From the NCBI GenBank assembly GCA_900752015.1, contig CAADTZ010000087.1:1-19216 (forward strand): 19,216 bases of DNA. The letters run 5' to 3'. The DNA comes from an uncultured Collinsella sp. (GTDB lineage Bacteria; Actinomycetota; Coriobacteriia; Coriobacteriales; Coriobacteriaceae). Positions 5,844 to 12,936 of the stretch are shown in pieces. The number at the start of each line of letters is the position of its first letter. Position 1 is the stretch's first letter. Below the pieces are notes generated by a model. It worked only from the letters and a program-made list of their open reading frames with translations, did no database searches and was not told the origin of the DNA. The position numbers were made by a program, and so were the translations under genes.

Positions 5844-7727
5844 ATGATTGAGCTGCTCAGGCGTTTTGGTGGTAAGTTTCGCCGGTATATGGTGGTTGGC
5901 CCTGCGTGTAAGTTGATCGAAGTGATCTTTGACCTGCTGACACCGCTGGTGATTGCCCAAATGATCGATAAAGGCATCGGCGCGCACGACGTGAACGCCG
6001 TTATCCGCTACGGCATGGTACTTGCCGCTATGGCCGTGATCGGCATCTCGTTTACGCTCGTCTGCCAAAAGATGGCGGCGCTCACCTCGCAGGGCATGGG
6101 CACCGACATTCGCGGCGCGCTCTACGAGCACATCAATAAGCTGAGCTATGCCGAGCTCGACCGCTTTGGCACGCCCTCGCTTATCACCCGCATCACCAAC
6201 GACGTCAACCAGGTGCAGCTTGCCGTGGCGCTGGGCGTGCGCATGCTCATTCGCTGGCCCTTCCTGGCGGTGGGTTCTATGTGCGCGGCTCTCGCCATCG
6301 ACCTTAAGCTCGGCATGATCTTTTTGATTTGCACGCCCGCCATTGGCTTGGTGTTTTGGTTCGTCATGGCGCGCTGCATTCCGTATTACAGGCAGCTGCA
6401 GGCAAAGCTCGACCGCATTGCGCTCATTTGCCGCGAGGGGCTTTCGGGTGCCCGCGTGGTCCGCGCGTTTGTGCGCGAAGACCACGAGCGCGAGCGTTTT
6501 GCTCGTGCGGCCGACGACCAGGCGCATGTCGCCATCGCGGTGGGTAAGCTCTCGTCGGTCCTTAACCCCGTCACGTTTTTGGTGATGAATCTGGGCGTGT
6601 GCGCCATCCTGTGGGTGGGCGGCATCCAGGTCAACGTGGGTGAGCTTACGCAGGGCCAGGTCATGGCGTTTGTGAACTACATGACGCAGACCCTCACCTC
6701 CATCGTCTACGTGGCCAACCTGGTCGTTGTCTTTACCAAGGCGAGCGCCAGCGCGTCGCGCATCAACGAGGTGCTCAATTGCGAGCCGAGCATCACCGAC
6801 GAGGGCAACCAGCCGGTCGCGCTGCCTGAGCCGAGCGACCTGGCGGGTGGCGCTGTTCCGGTCCCTGCGCTGAGCTTTGACCATGCGAGCTTTTCGTTTG
6901 GCGCGGGCGCGGCAAATGCCGTGAGCGATGTGACCCTGGAGCTGCCGCTGGGCAAAACGCTCGGCATTATCGGCGGCACGGGCAGCGGCAAGTCCACGCT
7001 CGTTTCGCTTATCCCGCGCCTGTACGATGCGGGTGTGGGCAGCGTGAGCGTGATGGGTGCCGACGTGCGCGCTTGGCCGCTCGACCAGCTGCGCCATGTG
7101 GTTGCGACTGTTCCGCAGCGTGCGTCGCTGGTGAGCGGCACTATCCGCAGCAACCTGACCTGGCGCGACGAGGCGGCAACCGACGAGGAGCTTTGGGCGG
7201 CGCTCGATATGGCGCAGGCCAGCGAGTTCGTGCGCGACAAACCCCAGGGCTTAGATGCTCCGGTCGAGGCGGGCGGCAAGAACTTTAGCGGTGGCCAACG
7301 TCAGCGTCTGACTATCGCGCGCGCCTTGGTAGGTTCGCCTCAGATATTGATCATGGACGATTCCGCCTCGGCGCTCGACTTTAAGACCGACGCGGCACTT
7401 CGCCATGCCATTCGCGAACGAAGCACGCGCGGTGCCGCCGAGGGCGCGCTGCCGCTGACCACGGTGATTGTGAGCCAACGCGTCTCGACCGTTCGCGATG
7501 TCGACATAATCTGCGTACTCGACCACGGCTCGGTTGCGGGCCTGGGAACGCACGATGAGCTGTACGCGACCTGCCAGCTCTATCGCGAGATTTGCCAGTC
7601 GCAGCTTCGCCGCGAGGAGCTCGAGGGTCAGCAGGGGAACGCGGTGCCCGCGCCCGCTCCAAGTCCCGTGCCCGCCCCAGGCGCCGCGTGCGCCCCCGCA
7701 TTCGTCTGCGCAAAGGAGGGCTGCTAA
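5844..7727 (+). CDS. ABC exporter half-transporter, subunit with degenerate ATPase site
   Basis: 627 residues, an ABCB-type (type IV) exporter half. It has an N-terminal domain of six membrane helices (about 20-310) and an ATP-binding domain (about 345-590). Walker A is GGTGSGKST (377-385, K383) and the signature is the normal FSGGQ (481-485). The Walker B end reads IMDD, so D506 replaces the catalytic Glu, and the switch His is replaced by Q545 in VSQRVST. These changes mark the non-catalytic subunit of heterodimeric exporters such as TM287/288 or LmrCD. The C-terminal tail (about 597-627) is Pro/Ala-rich and unlike the domain. ATG 5844 has GGGAG 8 bases upstream. Its stop directly abuts the next start. 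The substrate is unknown; drugs, lipids or peptides are all possible. Confidence 0.94.
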   Translation: MIELLRRFGGKFRRYMVVGPACKLIEVIFDLLTPLVIAQMIDKGIGAHDVNAVIRYGMVLAAMAVIGISFTLVCQKMAALTSQGMGTDIRGALYEHINKLSYAELDRFGTPSLITRITNDVNQVQLAVALGVRMLIRWPFLAVGSMCAALAIDLKLGMIFLICTPAIGLVFWFVMARCIPYYRQLQAKLDRIALICREGLSGARVVRAFVREDHERERFARAADDQAHVAIAVGKLSSVLNPVTFLVMNLGVCAILWVGGIQVNVGELTQGQVMAFVNYMTQTLTSIVYVANLVVVFTKASASASRINEVLNCEPSITDEGNQPVALPEPSDLAGGAVPVPALSFDHASFSFGAGAANAVSDVTLELPLGKTLGIIGGTGSGKSTLVSLIPRLYDAGVGSVSVMGADVRAWPLDQLRHVVATVPQRASLVSGTIRSNLTWRDEAATDEELWAALDMAQASEFVRDKPQGLDAPVEAGGKNFSGGQRQRLTIARALVGSPQILIMDDSASALDFKTDAALRHAIRERSTRGAAEGALPLTTVIVSQRVSTVRDVDIICVLDHGSVAGLGTHDELYATCQLYREICQSQLRREELEGQQGNAVPAPAPSPVPAPGAACAPAFVCAKEGC

Positions 7728-9587
7728 ATGAATCCGTATACTTCTTCCGGTTCGGTCGCCACGATGACGGCCAACGTGTCCGGCAACGATAACCTCAACG
7801 ACTTGGGTGACGGCCCGCGTCAGCCCGGCGACCCCGAGCGCTATCCCGCCGGTGCGGTGACCCGCCGCCTGCTGGGCTATGTTCGCCCGCACCGCGTCTC
7901 GTTTGCGACATCGTTTTTGAGTGCCGCCGTCTCGGTGATACTGCAGCTCTACACGCCCATCCTCATTGGCGAGGGCATCGACCTCATCGTTGCCGCCGGG
8001 CAGGTGGACTTTGACGTGCTGCTGCCGCTCGTTACCAAGCTCGCGATTGTCGTGGTGGGCGCGGCGGCCTTCCAGTGGCTGCAGGGCTATTGCGTCAACC
8101 GCCTGTCCTACGAGACGGTGCGCGACATGCGCGTGGAGGCGAGCAACAAGCTCAGCCGCATGCCGCTCAGCTTTATCGACAGCCATGCCCACGGCGACCT
8201 TATGAGCCGCGTGGTCAACGACGTCGATCAGGTGGGCGATGGCCTGCTGCAGGGCTTTACCCAGCTATTCACCGGCGTTATCACCATCGTTGGCACACTC
8301 GCGTTTATGCTCTCCATTAACCTGACCATGACGCTCGTGGTGGTACTCGTCACGCCGCTTTCCATTTTTGCAGCCGGTGCTATTGCCAAGCTCTCCAATA
8401 AGAGCTTCACTGCTCAACAGCGCATCCAGGGCCAACTCGGCGGTCATATCGAGGAGTATGTGGGTGAGCAAAAGCTGGTGGATGCGTTTGCTTATGGCCC
8501 GAACGCCCAAGCGCGCTTCGATGCCCTTAACGCCGAGCTCTATACGGCAGGTGAGCGCGCGCAGTTTATGGGCTCGCTTTCCAACCCCGGTACACGTTTT
8601 ATCAACAACATCATCTACGCCGTGGTTGCCGTGATCGGCTGCGTGGGCGTGATCACGGGCGTGCCCGCGGCGCTTACGGTGGGCGGCGTGCAGATTTTCC
8701 TGTCCTATGCCAACCAGTACACCAAGCCGTTCAACGAGGTCACCAACGTCATCACGCAGATCCAGACCGCGTACGCCTCGGCGCGCCGCATGTTTGCGCT
8801 GCTCGATGCGCGCGAGCAGGAGCCCGACGCGTCGGACGCTGTAGAGCTTGCCGCACCGCAGGGCGAGGTGACCTTTGAACACGTGGACTTTAGCTATGTG
8901 CCCGACCGAAAGCTGTTGCAGGATATCTGCATCGATGCCAAGCCCGGCATGCGTTTTGCTCTGGTCGGCCCCACGGGCTGCGGAAAGACAACGCTCATCA
9001 ATCTGCTGCTGCGTTTTTACGATATCGATGCCGGCCGCATCGCGGTCGATGGCAAGGCTTCGCGCGATTACACGCGCTCGAGCCTGCGTCGTGCCTTTGG
9101 CATGGTGCTGCAGGACACTTGGCTGTTCGAGGGCACGGTGGCGGAAAACATCGCCTACGGTTGCCCAGGAGCCACGCGCGAGCAGGTTATCGAAGCCGCC
9201 AAGCGCGCGCACGCGCACAAGTTTATCGTGCAGCTGCCGAAAGGCTACGACACGGTGATTGGCGAGGACGGCGGCACGTTTAGCCAGGGCCAAAAGCAGC
9301 TGCTGTGCATTGCGCGCGTCATGCTCACCGACCCGGCTATCTTGCTGCTGGACGAGGCGACTTCGAGTATCGATACGCGCACCGAGCTGCAGGTGCAGGC
9401 GGCATTCGACGAGCTTATGGCCGGCCGCACAAGCTTTGTGGTGGCGCACCGCCTGTCGACGATCCGCAACGCCGACTGCATTCTGGTAATGCGCGACGGC
9501 CAGATTATCGAGCGCGGCACGCACGACGAGCTGTTGGCGGCAGGCGGCTTCTACGCCGAACTCTACCGCAGCCAATTCGCCCAGTGA
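7728..9587 (+). CDS. ABC exporter half-transporter, catalytic partner subunit
   Basis: 619 residues with the same architecture: six membrane helices (about 48-340) and an ATPase domain (about 375-615). Walker A is GPTGCGKTT (414-422, K420), Walker B is LLLDEATSSID with catalytic E543, and the switch region AHRLSTI has H574. The signature is altered to FSQGQ (518-522) in place of LSGGQ. Together with its partner's intact signature this makes one working and one degenerate ATP site, as in heterodimeric multidrug-type exporters. The ATG follows the upstream stop with no gap; AGGAGG (7714-7719) lies inside the end of the first gene, so translation is probably coupled. The first 40 residues are polar and look disordered. 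Confidence 0.94.
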   Translation: MNPYTSSGSVATMTANVSGNDNLNDLGDGPRQPGDPERYPAGAVTRRLLGYVRPHRVSFATSFLSAAVSVILQLYTPILIGEGIDLIVAAGQVDFDVLLPLVTKLAIVVVGAAAFQWLQGYCVNRLSYETVRDMRVEASNKLSRMPLSFIDSHAHGDLMSRVVNDVDQVGDGLLQGFTQLFTGVITIVGTLAFMLSINLTMTLVVVLVTPLSIFAAGAIAKLSNKSFTAQQRIQGQLGGHIEEYVGEQKLVDAFAYGPNAQARFDALNAELYTAGERAQFMGSLSNPGTRFINNIIYAVVAVIGCVGVITGVPAALTVGGVQIFLSYANQYTKPFNEVTNVITQIQTAYASARRMFALLDAREQEPDASDAVELAAPQGEVTFEHVDFSYVPDRKLLQDICIDAKPGMRFALVGPTGCGKTTLINLLLRFYDIDAGRIAVDGKASRDYTRSSLRRAFGMVLQDTWLFEGTVAENIAYGCPGATREQVIEAAKRAHAHKFIVQLPKGYDTVIGEDGGTFSQGQKQLLCIARVMLTDPAILLLDEATSSIDTRTELQVQAAFDELMAGRTSFVVAHRLSTIRNADCILVMRDGQIIERGTHDELLAAGGFYAELYRSQFAQ

Positions 9588-9615
9588 GCAAGCCCGCGGG
9601 GCAAATTAATCAATC

Positions 9616-9678
9616 GACAGACGGTGGTTTACATCTGTCACGTTAGTACTAAGATATTCATCTAATAAATTGCATTAG
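9616..9678 (+). promoter_or_regulatory. Promoter and dyad-rich control region of the flavodoxin-like gene
   Basis: TTTACA (9628-9633) and TAAGAT (9650-9655) are 16 bases apart, a plausible promoter. Three dyads crowd the region. GACAGA...TCTGTC (9616-9621 with 9634-9639) frames the -35. TTAGTACTAA (9643-9652), a perfect 10-bp palindrome, overlaps the -10. CTAAT...ATTAG (9662-9666 with 9674-9678) lies just after the expected start. They look like operator sites, but the regulator is not identifiable. Confidence 0.45.
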
Positions 9679-9708
9679 TGGCTTTAGTTTTGGGGGATAC
9701 GAGGCAAC

Positions 9709-10266
9709 GTGACTATGACGTGCTCTTTGGTGGTTAACAGCAAGAGCGGTAATACCAGGATGGTTTCGGGTGCGATCAAGCGCACGCTGCAGGCTGCAGG
9801 TGTTGAGTTTGTCCATGCCGCGGCGTTGAGCGACGATGCGGATGCAGATCAGGTTGCGCTCGAGGCGCAGGGCGCCTGCGCGGCCGACACGGTGCTTGTC
9901 GGTTTTTGGTGCGACAAGGGCGCGAGCACGCCTTCGGTCGCGACGTTGCTCTCAGCCTTGCACGGCAAGCGCGTCTTCCTGTTTGGCACCTGCGGCTTTG
10001 GGGCCAGCGAGGAGTACTTTAGGCAGATTATCGATCGCGTGACCTCCAATTTGGCCAATGATGCCGAGCTTGTAGGCTGGGCGATGTGCCAGGGCAAGAT
10101 GGGTCCCGCGGTCAAGCAGCGCTACGAGGCCATGCTCGAGCAAGATCCCGACAATGTCCGCGCTAAGTTGCTGCTCGATAACTGGGTTGCCGCAAAGGAT
10201 CATCCCACCAAGGATGATCTGGACCATATGGCGGCGGCGGCCAAGAAGGCCGTGCTGGGCGAGTAG
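9709..10266 (+). CDS. Flavodoxin-family protein
   Basis: About 185 residues. The N-terminal CSLVVNSKSGNTRMV has the flavodoxin phosphate-binding loop (S-x-S-G-N-T, about residues 11-16) after a first beta strand. It is followed by the alternating alpha/beta pattern with VLVGFWCDKGAS and RVFLFGTCGFGAS, where FMN contacts are expected. The C-terminal third (about 125-185) is helical and charged. The family carries FMN-bound electrons between redox partners in the cytoplasm; the partner is not visible here. The start is uncertain: GTG 9709 and ATG 9715 share the GAGG at 9701-9704, with spacings of 4 and 10. It has its own promoter region and terminator, so it is probably transcribed alone. Confidence 0.88.
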   Translation: MTMTCSLVVNSKSGNTRMVSGAIKRTLQAAGVEFVHAAALSDDADADQVALEAQGACAADTVLVGFWCDKGASTPSVATLLSALHGKRVFLFGTCGFGASEEYFRQIIDRVTSNLANDAELVGWAMCQGKMGPAVKQRYEAMLEQDPDNVRAKLLLDNWVAAKDHPTKDDLDHMAAAAKKAVLGE

Positions 10267-10307
10267 CTCGCTGCTCGCGGTCCTTCGTGCAAAACAATAC
10301 AAATGTG

Positions 10308-10337
10308 AAAGCCCCGAAACTCTCGAGGCTTTTTTCT
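10308..10337 (+). terminator. Terminator of the flavodoxin-like gene
   Basis: AAAGCC (10308-10313) pairs with GGCTTT (10327-10332). An inner CGA/TCG pairing encloses a short loop with one mismatch between the stems. TTTTTTCTT follows. It lies about 40 bases after the stop. Confidence 0.85.
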
Positions 10338-10874
10338 TGCCACTTGTGGGCGCAACCGTGGCAAGCGTTTGTGGTGACATTTTCCATCACCCCGATGACG
10401 AGACCGTTCTGGACAACACGCTCGCATGCGTTCGCTGGATGTATTCAGAGTGGGACGGGCTTTCCGGATGGACACGGTTTCCAGAAGGTATGGGCTAAGA
10501 GCTACGCGGGGTAGCCGTAGAGGCATGAATAAGGGGGTTGAAAATAAACGATACTAAATGCAGTATATATTTAATGTGGGGGGGGGGGTACGATATCTGA
10601 GCCGTACAAAATATCAGACCCTCTATTGAAAAGTTGTGTAGGGGTTAGCCGCAGTTGTTGGATAAAGCAGACAAGTGTGGGGACAAATAACCACTTACGG
10701 CAAAAATAGTAGCATTTGGCGGAAAGACGTTGATAAAAACGCGGAAGCAGCTACGGTGATTGTTAGAAATAGATTTCAGATTGGCTTTTTCGAACTCATC
10801 TATTAAACGTCTTAGAAAAGTGGCTAATCCTTGATGGGATCGAATATAGCCTCGATGGGGATGAAATAATCACG
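10338..10874. other. AT-richer intergenic region before the SipW operon
   Basis: This gap of 537 bases has no supported gene. The first 150 bases are of normal composition and may be decayed coding sequence, but I recognise no family in any frame. From about 10530 the DNA is clearly richer in A and T than the surroundings. It holds an 11-G run (10578-10588), TTGAAA at 10538-10543 without a good partner hexamer, and several A-rich stretches. The promoter of the SipW operon must lie here or further left; no match was good enough to call. Confidence 0.6.
10578..10588 (+). repeat. Homopolymeric run of 11 G
   Basis: Eleven consecutive G bases lie about 290 bases before the SipW-type peptidase gene. 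TACGAT (10589-10594) follows directly and could act as a -10, with the G run filling its spacer. Runs of this kind can vary in length by slippage. Confidence 0.9.
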
Positions 10875-11432
10875 TTGGCAACGCGCGGATTCAGACGATT
10901 TATTTCACTTCTTAGTGGCATGGCGCTTGCGCTTGTCATAGCCCTTGCCGTTGTTTCTTTTGCTCCCCGCGCATTTGGTTACATGCCCTTTGCCGTGCTC
11001 TCGGGATCTATGGAACCCGAGCTTCCCGTCGGCTCCATGGTGTTTGTTCACAAGGTTGACCCAACGAATATCGCCGTGGGCGACAATGCAACTTTTTACC
11101 GGTCGGACGGCGCCGTAGTGACCCACCAGGTGTACGAGGTCGACCCTGTGGCGCAGACGATCAGCACGCAGGGAATCGCAAACAAAAATGCAGATGGAAC
11201 CATCGTGCACGACGCCGAGCAGACGCCTTTTTCACGCGTGATCGGCGTCGTTTCTTTTTGTGTCCCTTACCTGGGCTTCGTTAACGCATATTGCACGACG
11301 ATGCCCGGTTTGCTTGTTGTGGTGGCCGTTCTGGCGCTGCTGGTCGCGGCGTCGATAGTGCTCGATCGGATGGTTTCCGACGAGCCTGCGGACAAGCATG
11401 CTCGCGCGCATGCGAGGGGGCGGCGTCCATAG
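10875..11432 (+). CDS. sipW: SipW-like (ER/archaeal-type) signal peptidase I
   Basis: 185 residues. Residues about 11-35 form an N-terminal membrane helix. They are followed by VLSGSMEPELPVGS with the expected nucleophile S45, then VVTHQVYEV, where H84 stands where the Lys of ordinary bacterial signal peptidases would be. This Ser/His arrangement defines the SipW/ER-type S26B group. The usual GDAN-D box is changed to TQGIANKNADG. A second membrane helix (about 143-163) and a basic tail close the protein. The start is a TTG, as no ATG or GTG precedes the first helix in this frame, and the ribosome site is weak (GGGGA, 13 bases away). It heads an operon of proteins with SipW-dependent-type signals, its likely substrates, cut outside the membrane. 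Confidence 0.9.
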   Translation: MATRGFRRFISLLSGMALALVIALAVVSFAPRAFGYMPFAVLSGSMEPELPVGSMVFVHKVDPTNIAVGDNATFYRSDGAVVTHQVYEVDPVAQTISTQGIANKNADGTIVHDAEQTPFSRVIGVVSFCVPYLGFVNAYCTTMPGLLVVVAVLALLVAASIVLDRMVSDEPADKHARAHARGRRP

Positions 11433-11449
11433 CGGCAGGGGAGAGGTGT

Positions 11450-11473
11450 CGGCAACGGCAAGGGCCGTTGCCG
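11450..11473 (+). promoter_or_regulatory. Hairpin in the leader of the first TasA-like gene
   Basis: CGGCAACGGC (11450-11459) pairs perfectly with GCCGTTGCCG (11464-11473) around an AAGG loop. It lies between the sipW stop (11432) and the next ribosome site (11491). No U-run follows, so it is not a terminator; it may mark an mRNA processing or stabilising site. Confidence 0.6.
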
Positions 11474-11503
11474 GGGAAAACGATTCTCGAAAGGAAGAGA
11501 ACG

Positions 11504-12193
11504 ATGGAGAAGAAGAGGAAAAAGCGCTACGGCATAGTTGCCGCCTTGCTGCTGCTGGTACTGGCTGCCGGCGTGGGCACCTACGCCTGGCTGACGGCGC
11601 AGTCGAGCCTGACCAACAACTTCACCACTGCGGGCATCAACAAGCCCACTACCGATCCCGACCATCCGAATCAGCCGCTTCCGGATGATAACACTAAGGT
11701 CAACGGCAACCTGACCGAGACCAAATGGGTTAAGGACTCTAAGCTCGCCCCTGGCGTGTCTGTACCCAAGAATCCTAATGTCGGTATCGGCAAGGGATCC
11801 GAGGATGCATATGTGTACGTTTTCGTGAACAACAAGACGGCGTCTGCCGGGACCGCTGATTCCAAGACGACTTACTTCACCATTAACTCTGGCTGGAAGG
11901 CCGTTGATGCGACCGCCGTTGAGGGCGAGCCGACTCATTATCTCGGTGGCCTTTTCGTTTATGTTGGCGAAGGAACCGAGGCTACCCCGCTTATTGCCAG
12001 CAAGACTGAGGATAAGTGGACTGGCGAGCTGTTCAGCCAGGTGACTACGCCCAAGGACACCGAGCAAAATGATTTCGCCAATCTTGCCACGATGGATGTC
12101 AACTGCTTCATTTACGCAGCAGACAATACCGCTGAGGGTTCGTCTGCGTCTGCCTTGACTGCTGCCACGGATTGGGCTGTCGGCCTGAAGTAA
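11504..12193 (+). CDS. TasA/camelysin-like secreted protein with SipW-type signal peptide
   Basis: 229 residues. ATG 11504 has AAGGA 8 bases upstream. The N-terminus is basic (KKRKKRYG), then a hydrophobic stretch (about 11-24) ending in GTYAWLT (25-31), with NNFTTAG after it. This is the SipW-dependent signal pattern of TasA-type proteins, in which the cut falls near the GTxAxxT motif. The mature part contains LAPGVSVPKNPNVGIGKGSE and DAYVYVFVNN, matching the common PG-x-PK...N-x-G...AY-x-x-V motif of this class, expected to form a jelly-roll-like beta domain. Such proteins build extracellular fibres in Bacillus biofilms. It is the first substrate gene after the peptidase and lies between two mRNA hairpins, so it is probably the most abundant subunit. 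Identity as a fibre subunit is inferred. Confidence 0.85.
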   Translation: MEKKRKKRYGIVAALLLLVLAAGVGTYAWLTAQSSLTNNFTTAGINKPTTDPDHPNQPLPDDNTKVNGNLTETKWVKDSKLAPGVSVPKNPNVGIGKGSEDAYVYVFVNNKTASAGTADSKTTYFTINSGWKAVDATAVEGEPTHYLGGLFVYVGEGTEATPLIASKTEDKWTGELFSQVTTPKDTEQNDFANLATMDVNCFIYAADNTAEGSSASALTAATDWAVGLK

Positions 12194-12205
12194 CCCCATC
12201 CCCCC

Positions 12206-12256
12206 ACCGAGATCCCGGCCCGCTCCCCATCCCCATTTTCGGGTCGGGATCTCGGT
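12206..12256 (+). terminator. Intra-operon hairpin, likely partial terminator or stabiliser
   Basis: A 17-bp stem (12206-12222 with 12240-12256), perfect except for one G-U pair, with a 17-base loop, starting 13 bases after the first TasA-like stop. Only CCCCCTTT follows, so termination should be partial. It would lower expression of the genes downstream or protect the upstream mRNA 3' end. Confidence 0.6.
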
Positions 12257-12285
12257 CCCCCTTTGATCGACGATTGGCGAACGTA

Positions 12286-12933
12286 ATGCTCAACAATCTT
12301 TCCGACAATCAGAAACGCACCTTGGCGCTTGCCGCGATGGCGCTGTTGGCCCTGGCGTGCCTGTGCGGCACGCTGGCTTTTACCGTTGATATGGTTCCGG
12401 CGAACAACGTCCTATCGTTTGGCAGCGTGAAGGTACGAGTCTGCGAATACACCCTAAACGAGCAAGGCGAAGAGATTCCGTTTGAGGCCAACGAGCACGG
12501 GGACTATCCCGACACCAAGGCCACGGGCTCTGACATTAGCCGCATCGTGCGCGTGGAGAATGCCGGCGCACAGCCCGAGTATGTTCGCGCACGTCTGCGC
12601 ATGACGTCGGTGGCGTCTGACGGCTCGACCGCGGATGCCTCGGACAACGTCGCCTTTAACGTGAGCGCGGGCGATGGCTCCCCGTGGGTCGATGGTGGCG
12701 ATGGGTGGTTTTACTATCGCGGCCTTGCCGGACGCGGGGGTGTGCTCGATCCCGGCGTCATGACGGAGAGCCTTATGGACTCGCTGCGATTTGTGGGCGA
12801 CTACCACGATGCCGCGCGCGGCGGCTCATTCAAACTCGATATCGACGTTCAGGCCGTGCAGGCCAAAAACCAGCAGACAAACGATTCTGTCCTCGACGTG
12901 CTTGACGTCGCGGGCTGGCCGGAGGCGAACTAG
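12286..12933 (+). CDS. Second TasA/camelysin-like secreted protein with SipW-type signal peptide
   Basis: 215 residues from ATG 12286, which has only a weak ribosome site (GGCGA). That agrees with reduced expression after the hairpin before it. A hydrophobic segment (about 12-27) ends in GTLAFT (28-33), the SipW-type signal, followed by VLSFGSV. The mature domain has RVENAGAQPEYVRARLRM, GDGWFYYRG, LDPGVMTESLMDSL and FKLDIDVQAVQAKN. The third small secreted protein of the operon has matching blocks (VKNTGSAPAYLRV, SDGFYYW, LVVDISTQAIQ), so the two are paralogues with the same beta-sandwich fold. The N-G-x-x-P-x-Y-[VL]-R block is typical of SipW-type substrates. The stop lies three bases before the next start. 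It probably acts as a minor or accessory fibre subunit. Confidence 0.85.
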   Translation: MLNNLSDNQKRTLALAAMALLALACLCGTLAFTVDMVPANNVLSFGSVKVRVCEYTLNEQGEEIPFEANEHGDYPDTKATGSDISRIVRVENAGAQPEYVRARLRMTSVASDGSTADASDNVAFNVSAGDGSPWVDGGDGWFYYRGLAGRGGVLDPGVMTESLMDSLRFVGDYHDAARGGSFKLDIDVQAVQAKNQQTNDSVLDVLDVAGWPEAN

Positions 12934-12936
12934 CCC

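Noticed and set aside
5772..7097. Antisense frame over the first ABC subunit
   Set aside because: His/Arg/Ala-rich shadow of a real gene; no start signals.
8265..9575. Antisense frame over the second ABC subunit
   Set aside because: Same reason: composition of a codon-bias shadow and complete overlap with a conserved ATPase domain.
10287..10514. Small plus-strand frame of 75 codons after the flavodoxin-like gene
   Set aside because: It starts inside the region of the terminator and its peptide looks random; no ribosome site or family.
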